This document shows positions 33,636 through 46,033 of a DNA stretch of 64,000 nucleotides, in pieces (position 1 is the stretch's first letter; each line of letters opens with the position of its first letter). The DNA comes from Oegoconia quadripuncta (Eukaryota > Arthropoda > Insecta > Lepidoptera > Autostichidae). The position numbers and the translations under genes are program-made. The notes beneath the pieces are model-generated. The model was not told where the DNA came from. It made no database searches and was given only the letters and a program-made list of their open reading frames with translations. Location of the stretch: contig OX438741.1 of the NCBI GenBank assembly GCA_949316235.1, forward strand, positions 25,673,324 through 25,737,323, read 5' to 3'.

Positions 33636-33930
33636 ACCGCATAGGTTCATCATCACGTCCCCACTGTTGGAGCACAGCCTCCTTTCAGGGGTTAGCGTAT
33701 GGGCCATAATTCACCACGTGGGCCCAGTGCAGATTGGTAGATTTGTGTCAGACCAGTGGCCACCTGACAGTCAGTGTTCTTAAACCGCCCCTGTAGGCTA
33801 CGGGCTTGGCTTAACGACTGTCATCAATTGAAAGCAACCGGGACCGATCATTTAACGTATTAAAATCCCACTAGTGGTCACCCATCCAAGGACTGACAGC
33901 GCCTGATATTGCTTAACTTCGCTAATCGGA
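33636..33930 (-). mobile_element. 5S-rRNA-headed SINE (SINE3-type)
   Basis: Read on the - strand the first 54 bases (33929-33876) match the internal part of 5S rRNA: 'ccgattagcgaagttaagca', then 'atatcaggcgctgtcagtcc' and 'ttggatgggtgacc'. These correspond to the 5S A box to C box promoter region (normally ccgatcaccgaagttaagca...ggatgggtgacc). After that come a body with 'cggtcccggttgc' and 'acagtcgttaagcc', and a 3' part, 'ctgcactgggcccacgtggt' then 'gaattatggccc', that ends near 'gttcatcatc' on the + strand. The 3' part is shared with the tRNA-headed SINE at 57969-58268. Related copies are at 8487-8790 and 44690-44835. Confidence 0.7.
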
Positions 33931-34085
33931 AACGTATAGCGAATGCGACTGCGCCACGAGTGCGTCGTGCCAGAAATCTCAGTAAATACCTATTCACCCT
34001 GCTCTTGAAGGCCTCACGATTGTGCGATTTCGGAAAAACTGACGCTGGGTCGGAAATCCATGCCTTGGCTGTTCGCATTATGAGT

Positions 34086-34160
34086 GGTGGGCTAAGCCGC
34101 TTGTGTGCAAATTGCTTAACTTGGTTAATCGAAAATGAATAGCGACTGCGCCTTCTAGGT
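34086..34160 (-). repeat. 5S-like SINE head fragment
   Basis: 'attgcttaacttggttaatc' at 34109-34128 repeats the 5S-like 'attgcttaacttcgctaatc' word found 200 bases upstream (33909-33928), and both are followed by an 'atagcgactgcgcc'-like block. A partial duplicate of the SINE head. Confidence 0.5.
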
Positions 34161-34174
34161 CAGCAAATAATGTT

Positions 34175-34311
34175 TAAATATTTATTTATTTACATAGAAT
34201 CACCAGCATTATTACAAATTCTTATGTACAGTAAACTAATACTAAACTTATGCCAATTAATGATTGTTAATATGTTACTGACAATGGTTATTATTATATT
34301 GTTTTTATAGG
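34175..34311 (+). repeat. Dispersed repeat N copy
   Basis: 'tatttatttacatagaatc' followed by 'agtaaactaat', 'ccaattaatgattgttaat' and 'atgttactgacaat' matches 48096-48236 in the same order and orientation. Probably a LINE 3' end. Confidence 0.65.
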
Positions 34312-36977
34312 CGTAATTTACAATGTATGTCTTTTACAAAATTAAATCTTTTCGCCGACTCTTATGCCTTAAGTCTCAACATTTCAACTCCATAGCAAGC
34401 AAATACCTGCGAATCTCTACTATGCCCTTTTATGTAGATTTATTTTACACACTATCTGAACCATGGCGGATGATCTTCCTACGCGTCAATATTTGATTTT
34501 TTTTTCTCGTCCATTCGTGGAATAGGGCAGTGGATAAGCCAGACGAGCGGCGCACGAGAGACATATCACGTAGTTAAGTGTCTCAAGTAACAATCGACAT
34601 ACTTGGAATTATACCCAGATAGGTACTCGTTAAAATGTTGATTTAGTCTTAACATCAAATTAACAACAATTTTATGTAGTTATTAATGAGCAATTATCTT
34701 AATCAGCAAAAGCTATGCCCAAACACTGTTGTGAACTTTGAAAATACATTGCTTTATAATCGGCATGAGGACGATGCCATTAGAATTGATGGTTAAAGAG
34801 GATGTGGATTAGATGATGAGAAACAAAATACGAAAGAAGATATTGATATGTATATATATTTTATATAAAATGGAGCAGCGCTGAACTTTATTTGCACAGT
34901 ACTATCTCCGTTTTTCGTGGGACATAGCAAATCAGGTGGACGGGAACTTCCTTGCTGTTACGTAACGTGACGCAATGAACGTTGGCCTACAGATATACAA
35001 AAAATCACATTTGAAATATTCTTCACTTTATGAGGAGTTGCATTAGGAAAAAATTAGGAACAACAAATACAGACACCAAATCATAACACCACTTAGAAAT
35101 AACTTGAGGCTTATAATACTGTCTACTTCTGTTGCGGTGATGGGTGGCCAATTAATTTGAAATATAAAATTGATACATCCGAGTATAAATGTGGCGTCAG
35201 TAAATCAATATGACAATAATGTAAATCGTCGCGATTGTAATCATGTTGGTGGACGCATGATGTCACTGTAGCCGCGAGCGCGCGCAGGCTGTCGCTACCA
35301 TAGATCAATCAACTCATAACGTAACTCACTCGAATGTAAACTCGGTGACCAAAATGGTAATACAATGCTCGACAGGAGACATAATGCCTGTGAGTTTGTA
35401 ATGAGTTGTTAAATCATAGTAAACACTTAACTGACGACGAGGCCTTGTAAATGTCGCAAAACTACTTCTTATGATGATAAAGCCTTTGTCTGTCGATCAC
35501 GTTAAGGAAATTATAATCTGTGATTTCTGTAAATGAGACAAATTAAAGGATTACCACGAAATTTGTTAAAAAAAACTGCAAACATGCTTACGTTTTTATT
35601 TTCATTAGCTATAAAGGAATTAGGTAAATCCAATTTGTTTAAAGCTATAAAAAGGTGACATGTACGCCACCGGTATTACCTTATACGTCAAATAACATCT
35701 ACAATAGTAGGTACAGAAACGTTTTTCTTATGTACTTAGTTAGCCTGAATTTACATAAGTGTATGCCTGACTCTTACTTTTTAAAGTTTTTAATTATCCC
35801 ATGATAAACAAGAATTGTCTGAATCTGGCTTAACTTAGATTGAGGTGTGTTTAAACAACGATAATCATTTTATATATGTTCCGGGTTCAAGGTGATTTAA
35901 CTTTAAATTTTTGAACAGTCGCTTCTATTATGTGTATCGAGATTCGTCGTCCGACTGATGCCGTAATCACTACTCGTTACGTAACTGGTTTCGAGTTTTT
36001 ATTGTGTTCTCATTTTGCTTTGTTACACGTTTAATGTCAAAATGGTCGATAAAAATATACTGTATATATAGGTATTATACTCGTATTGTAGATACGTTTG
36101 CCACACAACTCTACATAGGATGACAAGATTTTGTTTAATGTACAAGGTGAACCTGACAAAAAATATGTCACAAGCAACTTAACTTTTTCGTTCTTGGTAA
36201 TTTCAATATCGACGATATTTGTCCGTTTGAGAATAATGGATTTTAGCTCACGTAGTAAGTACGTAGGAATTGCTGTAAAAGTGTAAGGTCATTTCTTGTT
36301 TTTCCGTGTAGGTAAACATTGAGGTACCTACACAACAATTGCATATAATACGAATATGACATATCACGTGTCACACACATCACATGTTTACGTCGTGGTG
36401 TCGCATTAAAGGTACATAATTGAAGGACAAGAATCGTTAACTGTTGTAATAATCGAATTGTAACTTAGTAACTGGTTAACACAACATATTATAGTAGTTG
36501 AGCAACGATTGTATCTGGAAGGAAATGTTATATTTAGAACTTGGAAAAAATTCCAATATCGGTTCGTATACTCCTATCACTAAATCATGTGTAAGTGCGA
36601 AGCCTTTTAATATTAAATCCGACAAATACAAAGTACTTACCTACCGCAAAATGTCTGTGTCTATAATCAATTACACTGCCCTAATAAATATATCTGTTTA
36701 GACCGGACATATTGTTGTTTTTTGTAATTATTTTTATTCGTTATTGGCGTGTAAATGTCTTTATTATCGCAATAACAAATGGTTCTCATATCGATGACCG
36801 AGAAATGAATGAACTTTATAATAGCCATAGATAGGAAGGGATGGATCATTCAAATAGGCAATATTTTTACAGATTCTTAATTTTGATTGTTATGAATTCT
36901 ATGGTTTACTTCGTTTTAGCGGTCTTCAGTTAAAGCCAAAGCGTAGGTGATAGCACATAGAGAGCAAATGTCGTAAT
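34312..36977. other. No recognisable feature
   Basis: 2.7 kb of AT-rich sequence. A CG-richer strip at 35268-35290 ('gagcgcgcgcaggctgtcgc') lies in a chance frame. Nothing else identified. Confidence 0.4.
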
Positions 36978-37139
36978 ACATACATACATAATGTCACGCC
37001 TGTTTCCCGTAGGGGTAGGCAGAGACCACAGACTTCCACTTGCTACGATCCTGAGACACCTCTTCTGCTTCCTTCAGTCTCATAAGGTTGTTCATACATG
37101 CTCGTCGGTTTAGGGTACTCTTGACTTGGCCTTTCTTTA
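36978..37139 (-). pseudogene. RTE-like LINE, RT C-terminus and tail
   Basis: On the - strand the DNA translates to KKGQVKSTLNRRACMNNLMR, then KEAEEVSQDRSKWKS and VVSAYPYGKQA with a stop. It is followed by a (TATG)n tail (as 'catacatacata'). This is the C-terminal end of a LINE reverse transcriptase abundant in Lepidoptera. Only about 50 codons remain. A second copy of the same region is at 48451-49101. Confidence 0.8.
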
Positions 37140-37141
37140 AT

Positions 37142-37688
37142 GTCGTAATGATGTAATTAATTTTATTTAGTTACGATGGCACAGGTTGACTGTATGTGGG
37201 CGTTGATATTTTGTAATAAAAACGGCATCCAATTGATGGTTAGTATGTACTATTGACATACCGCTTGCGCGCAGCATCTAGTGAAATGTCAAAGATGTAT
37301 AAAATTTTTGAGAAGGCAATGTTACCCCAGATTTCATATTTTTTAAATAAAATATATTCTAACATTGAACGATGAAGGAAAGTAATATTTTCTACCTAGC
37401 TGTATCTTATTTTTATACTGGTACAGAAAATAATCATTATTGGTACCTACGTCAAGCAAAGGTGTCTTTCAATTGGATATAAAGACAAAACTAGTTTTAG
37501 TAAATGTGATAATTAAAAGGTTTGGAACACATTCCACTAAAAATATTATGCAAAACAGTGTTTCGGCTGTGACTCTACATGCGGATAGGTCAGTCTTGTT
37601 TTCTTTAAGTTTATTAATACTTTTGTCTATTAAATGACGATTTCGATCAATATTGTAATTTTTGCCTGTTTTTTTTTACTCTTTATGT
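37142..37688. other. No recognisable feature
   Basis: AT-rich. The 65-codon frame at 37440-37637 has no domain. Confidence 0.4.
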
Positions 37689-37862
37689 TAAGGGCTGGAT
37701 CAAACCAGTTGCAGCGGATGACAGCGTGTAAGCACATTGCAGCAGCATTCATACGACGTTGTAATATATGAAATAATATACCTACTTACATCCGGTTGAG
37801 GCTCAGCCCTGACGCCGTGTCATATACGGCATAGTGCTGCATCTGGTTTGACCCACGCTTTA
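37689..37862. mobile_element. Possible MITE with ~20-bp inverted ends
   Basis: 'ggatcaaaccagttgcagc' at about 37697-37715 is matched, inverted, by 'gctgcatctggtttgaccc' at about 37838-37856 with a few mismatches. The interior is not coding. No target duplication was found, so the call is weak. Confidence 0.35.
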
Positions 37863-37965
37863 TTTTTTGACCCACAAGTTGCTACGCTCTTCGTTTCTAC
37901 ATTGTGGTTTGCCATGCCTAATCTTGTTTTAATTGTATATATAATGTCCTATACCTCCCACAATT

Positions 37966-38208
37966 TAATTGGTTGGTGGTAAGGCATTTTAAATGTCAGC
38001 CTGGCTAGCTACCACCATCTTATCTAAATCTGCCGCCAAACAGCAATATTAATACCATTGTTGTGTTCCGGTTGTCAGAGATAAGATAACCAGTTCCCCA
38101 AATAAGATGGGGTTTCCGGGTCAGTACGCTTCCACCTTCGGCCCCATCTTCACTTAACATCAGGTGTGATTGAGGTCAAGTGCTAACCCGTTGTGCATAA
38201 AAAAAAAT
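37966..38208 (+). mobile_element. tRNA SINE (family A), 5'-truncated
   Basis: Starts within the body at 'ggttggtggtaaggcatttt' and runs through 'ctagctaccaccatcttatc' and 'ccggttgtcagagataag' to 'gtgattgaggtcaagtgc' and an A run (38199-38208). The tRNA-like head is missing. It is very similar to 21178-21390 in the body ('cagcaatattaatacc', 'ccccaaataagatggggt'). Confidence 0.85.
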
Positions 38209-38700
38209 CAATGTCAGTCATGTCGTATCCAATATATTTTCTATATCACCGAGTAAGTTAGTTTGTGGGCGTGCACGGTCTACTAAGTACAAATAGCTGG
38301 CCCGGTCGCCTCGGTTGATGCGTATGGATATCAAACACCGAATCACTGAATGCTCGTTTTGTCTATACATTATAACTTGATTGTACCAACGCATACCATG
38401 TTATAAAATTTCTAGAAAGCACCCGCTGACTTGTGTTCATTTGCTTAAACTTTCGATTTGATATGAATTTATGAACTCGGTATGTTTTCTCTTTAAAGTT
38501 TCTTGGCTAAATTTTGTAGATTTGTCTAACTAACTTGTTTTTGTAGTAAGGCGTAAGGTGTACTTTTGCTGGATCAGGAATAGGGTAATTTTTGATTTCT
38601 CTTAAGAAATTAAGAACCCTTGTAGTTTTGCCACGTCCGTCTGTCTGTCCATCGTCGGTATGTCCAGTGTTTGTTCTGTTGTGTTACACTTGTTTGAGTT
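38209..38700. other. No recognisable feature
   Basis: Spacer between two SINE copies, no repeat or frame recognised. Confidence 0.4.
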
Positions 38701-38814
38701 AAGTTAGCCAATCTCCCAAATAAATTCAGGGTGTGCTGGTTTCCACCTTCGGCCTCATGTTCACTTAACATCAGGTGTGATTGAAGTCAAGTGCTAAACC
38801 GTTGTGCATAAAAA
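38701..38814 (+). mobile_element. tRNA SINE (family A), 3' fragment
   Basis: 'tttccaccttcggcctcatg' to 'gtgattgaagtcaagtgc' and 'cataaaaaa' is the 3' end of the same SINE, with several substitutions. Upstream, 'gccaatctcccaaataa' is the weak remainder of the body. Confidence 0.75.
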
Positions 38815-40794
38815 AGGAGTTAGATAAGTGTCCCCGTCATACCCAACCAGCTATACCGTTATTTTTGTTCATGTAAAATGACTTTGTATCAAAAATATAT
38901 TGTGTCTACCGAACCTTACCGTGCATTACTTATGTTATTTATTTACTAACAGTCAAGGTTTTAGACAAACAATAATTTTATAAAATGATGAGGAAAATCC
39001 TTGAAAGCATTCCATTGCGCGTTATCTATGCAATCTATGTCAATGATTTTAATTAATTTGTCCGAATATGGAATTGTAGGTGTCCAGTGAATAAGTACCT
39101 ATCTATGTTAAGTTAATTACGTTAGCAATTAATTAATAAATTTGACAACAAAATATAATCTGATGCCCATTACAGAGTAATAAAACAAACACTGTCAAGT
39201 TGATAACTGTTAGCGGAAAGTAATATAAATGGGTGATAATATCATACAGTAGTTTTGTTTTTTAAATGCTACAAAAGTATGAATTACAGCGGACCGTGTG
39301 ACGGTTAACAAAATGAACAGCGTATTATAAATTTCCCTAGCATTCTCACACACTAACGTCATCGCGTACCTACGCAGATGGGCAGTACGTATGTTTGAGT
39401 GCACGTAGCCATACCGCCGCGGTAAACTACTGTCGCTGACTAAAATGTTTACATGCCGTATTTGTTAACTCGTAAGGTACCAAATTGAATGGGTTTGCTG
39501 CCGTTTCTTTGTATGCGTAAGTTTGTGTTACTGTACCGTATTGTTTCACGTTTACGCGCCTCTGTGTGGCGAGGTTAAGTAGAGCGGCGTTATCTCGGAA
39601 CAGAGATTCCGTAGAGTTCGGATTACGAATTAAATAAACATGACAAATGCAAATAAAGCATTTAAAATCAATGTAGAAAATTATACGACAATAACGTGTT
39701 TTTGTAGTGTAAGTACAATACAATAATACAATTGTTCATTTGTTATTAATCATTGGTAATTCGACATTTGTTTGTAAAGGTGTATGTGGTTGAAAAGAAT
39801 CTCCTTCAAAGCTGTGAATACTGGTTGAAGTCCCATGTAAAACAGTGTAAAGCTAGTAATAAACAAGTTGCGAAACACTGAGCCGTTCAAGCGAGACACC
39901 GAGTGAACTAAGAATTCATTTCATAATTATGGTGGGTTTAGCGCATTGTCCGTCCAGTCTAAATGTCATCGAACGGAGTTTCGCAAGCGCGTCAATCACG
40001 GGCGGTCACCTACTTTCGCGATCGACTCGTGGCGATTAGTCGACTACATTCACCGAGGCCTCAGCTCACCTCTACGCAACAATTGTTTCTGTAGGAATCT
40101 TTTATTTATGGCAGCACAGCGAGCCGGCGTCTGTGTGCGTGACTCGTAGGCGACCGGTGCTCGTATTGTGCTCGTGTTTTACCTGTAACCTGCGAATGTT
40201 TCGGTAATTTGAACTGTGTACGGGCGATGTAGAGTAAAATTTGTGCTGGTTGAGGTGTAGACTGAAATGCCCTACCGGCAATAAGTCAACGCTCGAACTC
40301 GCCTGTTTGACAAGATTCCAACCGCGTCTGTCCTGTTTGTTTATTGTAATCGGTTTGACAATGAGCTTAAGGTGCGGTTTCGAGTGATCTCGTGGCTCGC
40401 GTCTCCTCTGATTCTTCGCCGCTACTCGGCTCGGCGTGCGACTGTGTTTGTGTTGGTATGATACTCGTACGTCATGTATACCGGCTTACTGTAGATTCGC
40501 CTCTTAGCATCCATAATTGCCTGGCGACCGAACGACTTATAAAGTTCTTTGTCATCTTATGTTATTTTGGAATTAACGAAATTTACATTAAATGTAAAAA
40601 TATTTAAGTATATATTTATATCTACGCTAGACACTAATTAATGGTATGGGTTAAAGTAACTGTTATATCGCTTAACCCTTTGAATATTCAGAGTTTTAGA
40701 TTTAGTCGAAGGTTGACAATACACTAAGGGCGGTCAGAAATCTGCCGATATGAACGACAATCTTGGTGCAGATAACGGAAGGTCAATGAGGAGA
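38815..40794. other. No confirmed gene; mildly CG-rich 39880-40480
   Basis: The 39880-40480 interval has more CG than its surroundings and several frames (39946-40149, 40392-40607), but none has a recognisable domain. It could hold untranslated exons of an unseen gene. No splice-linked coding pair was found. Confidence 0.3.
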
Positions 40795-40950
40795 CGTCAG
40801 ACGATTGAGACGGCGTACGGGCGGCAGGTTGCGCGGGTGTTGCTGGGGGAGGGGGGAAGTCGCGCGGGTGGTGGGGAGTTATTGTCGTCTCACTCCCGCA
40901 CGCGCGACCGACCTCCTTGGTTGTGCGGCCCGCAAGGTCGAGCGCCTTAA
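40795..40950. promoter_or_regulatory. CpG-rich patch, possible promoter
   Basis: GC-rich with many CG steps ('ggcgtacgggcggcaggttg', 'ctcccgcacgcgcgaccgac') and a G-rich strip 'gggggaggggggaag' near 40844-40858. Frames on both strands (40750-40950, 40724-41047) reflect lack of stop codons. Possibly a promoter or 5' untranslated exon. Confidence 0.25.
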
Positions 40951-42557
40951 TTAATAAACTCACCGTAAAGTATTTGAGGCCGATTGGAGAAGCGGCTACG
41001 ATCTCACTCAGCCTTTGTCTAGTTATTGACCCGGTCGATGTGATCAATGTTTTTTGTTCGGATTAATACAGAACGAGAATAAATATTGAAACGGATATGG
41101 TCCGAGACTAGACAGGTTATATTTTTATTGTAAGGCGATTTATGAATATCTTCACGACTAATTTGATTGATATAAATATATAAACTTATTTTCATACTTA
41201 TTACCTATTTAAAAACAGAAAACTATTAATAGGCGTCATACCATCAAAACCATAAATAAAATTTGCCATAAATAAAAACGGTAAATCTAAAAACACTAAA
41301 GTTACCTACCTATATTAGTTACAAAAATAAACTTATTTGTCTGTTCAGCCTATGGTTACTGCGGAGTATAAAAAATAAGGGAGATTGTTGTCATTGTAAT
41401 TTAGAACGGGTTCTAGTGTCGCCCGTATTAAAGCAGTGTATGTTTAGCGAACACTCAATATCTCACTGATTGGCAGTCACACTGGCGAAAACGCGTATGT
41501 TTGTGACGCCATCTCGGCACCACGTGCACTAAATAATGCTTATTAACTTATCGAAGCATTACGCTCAATGCTGCCCCTTATTTTGACAATACGAACTGGG
41601 AGTAGCCGCTGTTTTTATCCAGAGCATTCGGCACAGCTTGTAAATTACTTACCAGAAGGGGGTACAAATCTTTATTTAGGTTATTTTCAAATTTCAATTA
41701 TTTGTAAGACAGTCCTACTACCAGTTACAATAGTGTCAAGCGATGGGTGATTTACTTATTAAGATCTTCTGATCCACTCGGTATGTCATCTCGCGCACAC
41801 GATCCTCGGCTGTAAGCGCAGGCAATTAGGTCGAATTCCAATCGTACTCAAAAAGGTTGCTCCGACAGTTTTCGCTGACCCTAATGTTACTCGCCAATTA
41901 TCATACACTACTTTTATAGTGTATACTTAGTTGTATGGTAGGTGTAATTAGTGCTACCATTATTGGGTGGTGGCGGTGGTTAATCCAAGGTCAAATCTTT
42001 GAAATTAGTTTTGTTTGTTTTACAGCAGTTAGCAATTCAATATAGATAATATTGGGTAGATCTAAAGTGTGCCTAATGTCGGATTGCTTATGGATTGCTA
42101 TAAATAGCGGTTTTGCAAATAACTGGACTGACGCCGAGAGCCGTAGCCGTGTCGAGACGTAGACGCTCTATAGACTGAATTATGTAGATATGCTAATAGG
42201 TATAGTGAGCTTTGCTTGAGTTGACCTTACAAGTATTTTTGTTTTTCTGTATTAATGATGGTGGCAGCTTGACCTGAAATATGTAGGTGAATGTAAAACT
42301 TAAGCACATTCATTATTCAAATATAAATTAGTTACGAGTATGTCCTTTGGTCTCGGGGTTATACCTACCTAGGTACATGAAAGTGCAAGAAGCGTAGATT
42401 TTATATACTGGGGGTTGGAGTAAGTTTGAATTTTACTTTAAATATGGGATTGGATTTTATTAGCAATAATAATAAACCGAGTAGGTATAAATGCATATTG
42501 TCATTAAGGGCACATGCAAGACTAGTATACTAATTGTACCGCCGAAAATGGCAAAAC
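40951..42557. other. No recognisable feature
   Basis: AT-rich, nothing identified. Confidence 0.4.
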
Positions 42558-42753
42558 AACCGACTCCACTAAGGTCCCATTCTCTAACCCAGGTTTGCAT
42601 CATCAGATCTTCACCAAATTATGGTGATAAACCCTGTCAAAGAAAACAACAATCATCAAAATCGGTTAACAATAGACGAAAATATGTGTGAACATACATA
42701 AAAACAAATACATACGAACATAATACCTACCTCCCCCTTTTTGGGAGTCGGTT
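42558..42753. mobile_element. Short element with 10-bp perfect inverted ends
   Basis: AACCGACTCC (42558-42567) and GGAGTCGGTT (42744-42753) are perfect inverted ends of a 196-bp stretch. The interior 'catcagatcttcaccaaat' and 'aatcatcaaaatcggtt' looks like a dispersed lepidopteran repeat whose ends elsewhere in the window read GAAGTCGGTTAAAAA (54991, 55230, 55650). The 66-codon frame at 42491-42691 is not a gene. Confidence 0.5.
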
Positions 42754-42759
42754 AAAAAT

Positions 42760-43857
42760 AAATACTTAATTTGATGTCTGTAATTAACTAATACCTATAT
42801 GCACCCTTTTTTCTAATTATTTTTTGCTGAATTGAAACTAGAACACAGTAGAGCACTGCGCAACTAATATTTTGTTGTCTGCCTATCTTGTTTGGGAACA
42901 ATTTTTAAAACTAGTATTAAATGAATATATTTGCGGGAAATAAGCCATTAAATTAGCACGGTGTATATCTACAGTGACAAGGTCTGTTATTTAATTGTCG
43001 TAACACGAGTTTCCTATCTCCGAACCGACTTGATCTTTGGTAGTTCTTCGGTGCGGCTCACATTGTTGGTTGCTTATGTAAGTCGGAGCGTCTTCCACTT
43101 TCGAATCAAGTTTATTGACACGGCAAGCTCGACAAATGCCCGTCCGCTTCACAGTTACATTCGGTGCGGCTCGCTTTGATTGTAGGCAAGTCACACCGCA
43201 CCATCCGCCCCGCGTGTGCCCTGCACCGACCCAAAAAACTTACTCGTAATTTGAAATTTCCCCAAAAATCAACAATCGTAAATCTGATATCTAAAATTAA
43301 ACAATCACTGGTCGAATCTGAGAACGATATTATTATGAGTTCAATAGAGCAAAAAAATGTAAACAATAATCAAATAAAATTCTTAGGAAAACAACGACTC
43401 GACCAAACTTAGAATTATTATTAAGAGTCTAATATAGTCATCATATTTTAATTGGCATACGCAGCAAAAAAGTGTAATAATTCATGAACAATTATTTATG
43501 TAGCTTTAACAGGTTTTATGTTAATTTTATGTATGGGCCGCCTCTAACCATATTAGTTCTCAGCATTATCGCACAACCTCAGCCGTTAAGTTTTTAATAA
43601 GTAATAAATTTAACAGCGTAAACAGTTTTGTCGCTACATAATCGCAATCACACAATCGCAACGCTAAGTGCTAATCGCTGCTTAAATCGCTAAGCCCATT
43701 TCAACAGGCTGTCAGTGTGAGCCACATAGGTAGGGGTTTCACTACCTACAAAGAATTTTTGAGACATTGAAACGGATATTCTTTCTCGAAAGGACGTCAT
43801 CAAGTGTCATTTCTTAAAATTGTAGTATTAGGTGCCTTCTCTTTATTATTTATTAGC
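42760..43857. other. No confirmed gene
   Basis: Overlapping frames at 42961-43412 on both strands cover a CG-richer strip near 43040-43230, in which the word 'ttcggtgcggctc' occurs twice. No domain and no splice-linked partner was found. Confidence 0.3.
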
Positions 43858-44056
43858 AACTATACGCCGCCCGGGGTTCCGCCCGCTTGTCCTGTCCTGT
43901 GCGAATACTCAAAATTTCGTGATGAGAAATAGGTCTATACATCCTATATTTCTCTTCCGGACATAACCCACCTTGCTAAATTACATCCAAATCCGTCCAG
44001 CCTTTGCAGCGTGTTTGATTAACATCCAAACTTTCGCATTTATAATATTAGTTTGG
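43858..44056 (+). repeat. Dispersed repeat L copy
   Basis: Left part 'cgcccggggttccgcccgct', internal 'catccaaatccgtccagcc', right end 'aacatccaaactttcgc' then 'atttataatattag'. Same order as at 28528-28815. Confidence 0.7.
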
Positions 44057-44689
44057 TGATAATAATAAATCAATATAACACAGCTGAAGTCAAAATAAAG
44101 AAATAGGAGAAGGTTACTAAGCAGTTCAATTAATATTTTTTTGCTGATTGCTAAACGGGTGATTAAAAATAAAAATGCTAACTTTTAAGTGTAAACATGT
44201 CTAAGGTCACTATTTGGAAAACTAATTTAAATAGGAGTATCAATCTTAGCTAATAAATAAGAAACAATTAAGTAGATGTGAGACACAGCCCACAAATCAT
44301 GCCCCGCACCGCTAAGGTGAGTGGTTCCACATATCTTCCACGCATACATTTAAAGCTGAACGTAAATACACATATGTACAATAGTTGTGAGATAGAAGCG
44401 TGTTTGTAAAGCAGACTGTAATCGTTAGTCACTGACATCGAAACGCAAAGCTCAGTTAATTTTGACAGATAGGCCAGTTTTATATGACTTCGTACTGTTT
44501 TGTACCTCAGTTCTGTTAGTGATAATTCCTTGAAAAACATTATCCAACTAGCCAATATAAATGAACAATTTGTGAGCTCTAGTGTAATAATAATAGTTCA
44601 TAGAAAATGGAAATCCGAGAAATTGAAAATTAAAAAAAAAATTTATAACATAACAGTTAGTTTGAAATAGAACAGCTTTACACGTCCTC
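44057..44689. other. No recognisable feature
   Basis: The 95-codon - strand frame at 44268-44555 has no domain and AT-rich flanks. Confidence 0.4.
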
Positions 44690-44835
44690 ACTGTTGAGGC
44701 ACATCATCTTACTGGGCCGTCCCAGTAGGGGCCATATACCACCGTGCGGACTCAGTGCTGATTGGTGGATTTGAGTCAGACTAGCGGTATGTTAGTGGTC
44801 ACCTAACCAAGTGTAAGTGTCATAAGCTGCCGAGT
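44690..44835 (-). mobile_element. 5S-headed SINE, deleted copy
   Basis: Shares 'ggggccatataccaccgtgc' and 'gattggtggatttgagtcag' with the 5S-headed copies, then jumps to 'tggtcacctaaccaagtg', a worn form of the 5S-like 'tggtcacccatccaagg'. The central body is missing. Confidence 0.5.
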
Positions 44836-44921
44836 TGGCTACATATTTAGTGAAGAGTTATTAAGAGAATGAAGCATATTCTAAAAGTTATACCTTAAAT
44901 ATTGCATTATAGTAAAACTAT

Positions 44922-45110
44922 GGCTTCCGCCTGCGACTCTGCGCCGTGAAATTTGTATTTTTACTTTCCCGGGCTATAATGGGTTTATATTGCAAAAAAT
45001 TAAGCCATTTTAATGTTATTAACGACGTGAAGGAAGGACAATCAAACTCACTTTCGCATTTAAAATATTAGTAGCTTTGCGTCCGCGACTTCACCCGCGT
45101 GGAATCAGCT
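44922..45110 (+). repeat. Dispersed repeat L, two adjoining copies
   Basis: One worn copy ends at 'actttcgcatttaaaatatt' and 'agtagc' (45049-45074). It is followed at once by the left end of another, 'tccgcgacttcacccgcgtg' (45083-45102). Head-to-tail adjacency of the same family. Confidence 0.6.
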
Positions 45111-46030
45111 TACCGCGGACCTTTCAGTATGGAAAGTAGCCAATGCCAGGATTTAATTACAATACCTATATAGACGTTAATTAATAAAGTACTAATGAGA
45201 TTAATGACTGTCATATCTGTCTATAAATGTAGCGTTCAAATCATCTTTGATAGCATCTCGAAAGCGTACAGAGCGTGTAGACATTTACATAGATCGCGCC
45301 CACTCGACTTCATCCACCGCGATTTTTACCCAGATACAAAACAACTATTATCCGGTTGAGTTGAAATGTTGATAGAATGCGAGACAATGTACCTGAGCCG
45401 GGTCCTCTTTTACTCCTCATCGTTTGATTTTACCCGTTGAGACAGGTTCTGAGACCGGAATGTGCGCCATGGCATACGGCAGAGGTTAATAAAGCGCGCA
45501 CTTGCCCGCTACTTTATTACTTTTTGTGGTAATAAATATAAACGCTTAAGAGAAAAAACAATTTATGCTTTATCGAGCCTGTCAACTTTCTGCGCGACGT
45601 GTTCTTAAAATAATATTTAGGTAGATATGTCCAAGTGTAAAATATCCTTATAGATAGTAAGTCTTTGCTTTAATTTAACAAAGCTTAAAGTCACATTTCT
45701 CACCTATTATGTTATACTTATAGTTTTGATCATCAATAGAATACTTTACAAGAATTTCCGGGTTTCTCTGTTATTTTTCCGGTACTAAAATAATGAGTAT
45801 CAATAAACTAAAAGTATTATTTGTAATTAATAATATTTATGTAGGTAGATTGTAATAATATGTATGTACCTTAAATAATTAACTTTAGATTGTATAAATA
45901 TTCCTTTCTGACCGACGATACAACAAGATTTTTTGTCTAACCTCGTTTTATCAATGAAGTACGTATCTATATTTATCTCGTGGGATCACTATTTGTCTGT
46001 ATTATTTTCTATTTGAGTTATCATTACATT
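45111..46030. other. No recognisable feature
   Basis: AT-rich apart from the strip 45375-45515. No exon or repeat identified. Confidence 0.4.
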
Positions 46031-46033
46031 GAA

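Noticed and set aside
33342..33707. 121-codon frame on the - strand
   Set aside because: Runs through the end of a SINE and unrelated flank; no domain.
33876..33930. A 5S rRNA gene
   Set aside because: Only the internal part of 5S is present, with several changes, and it is joined to a SINE body; it cannot be a functional 5S gene.
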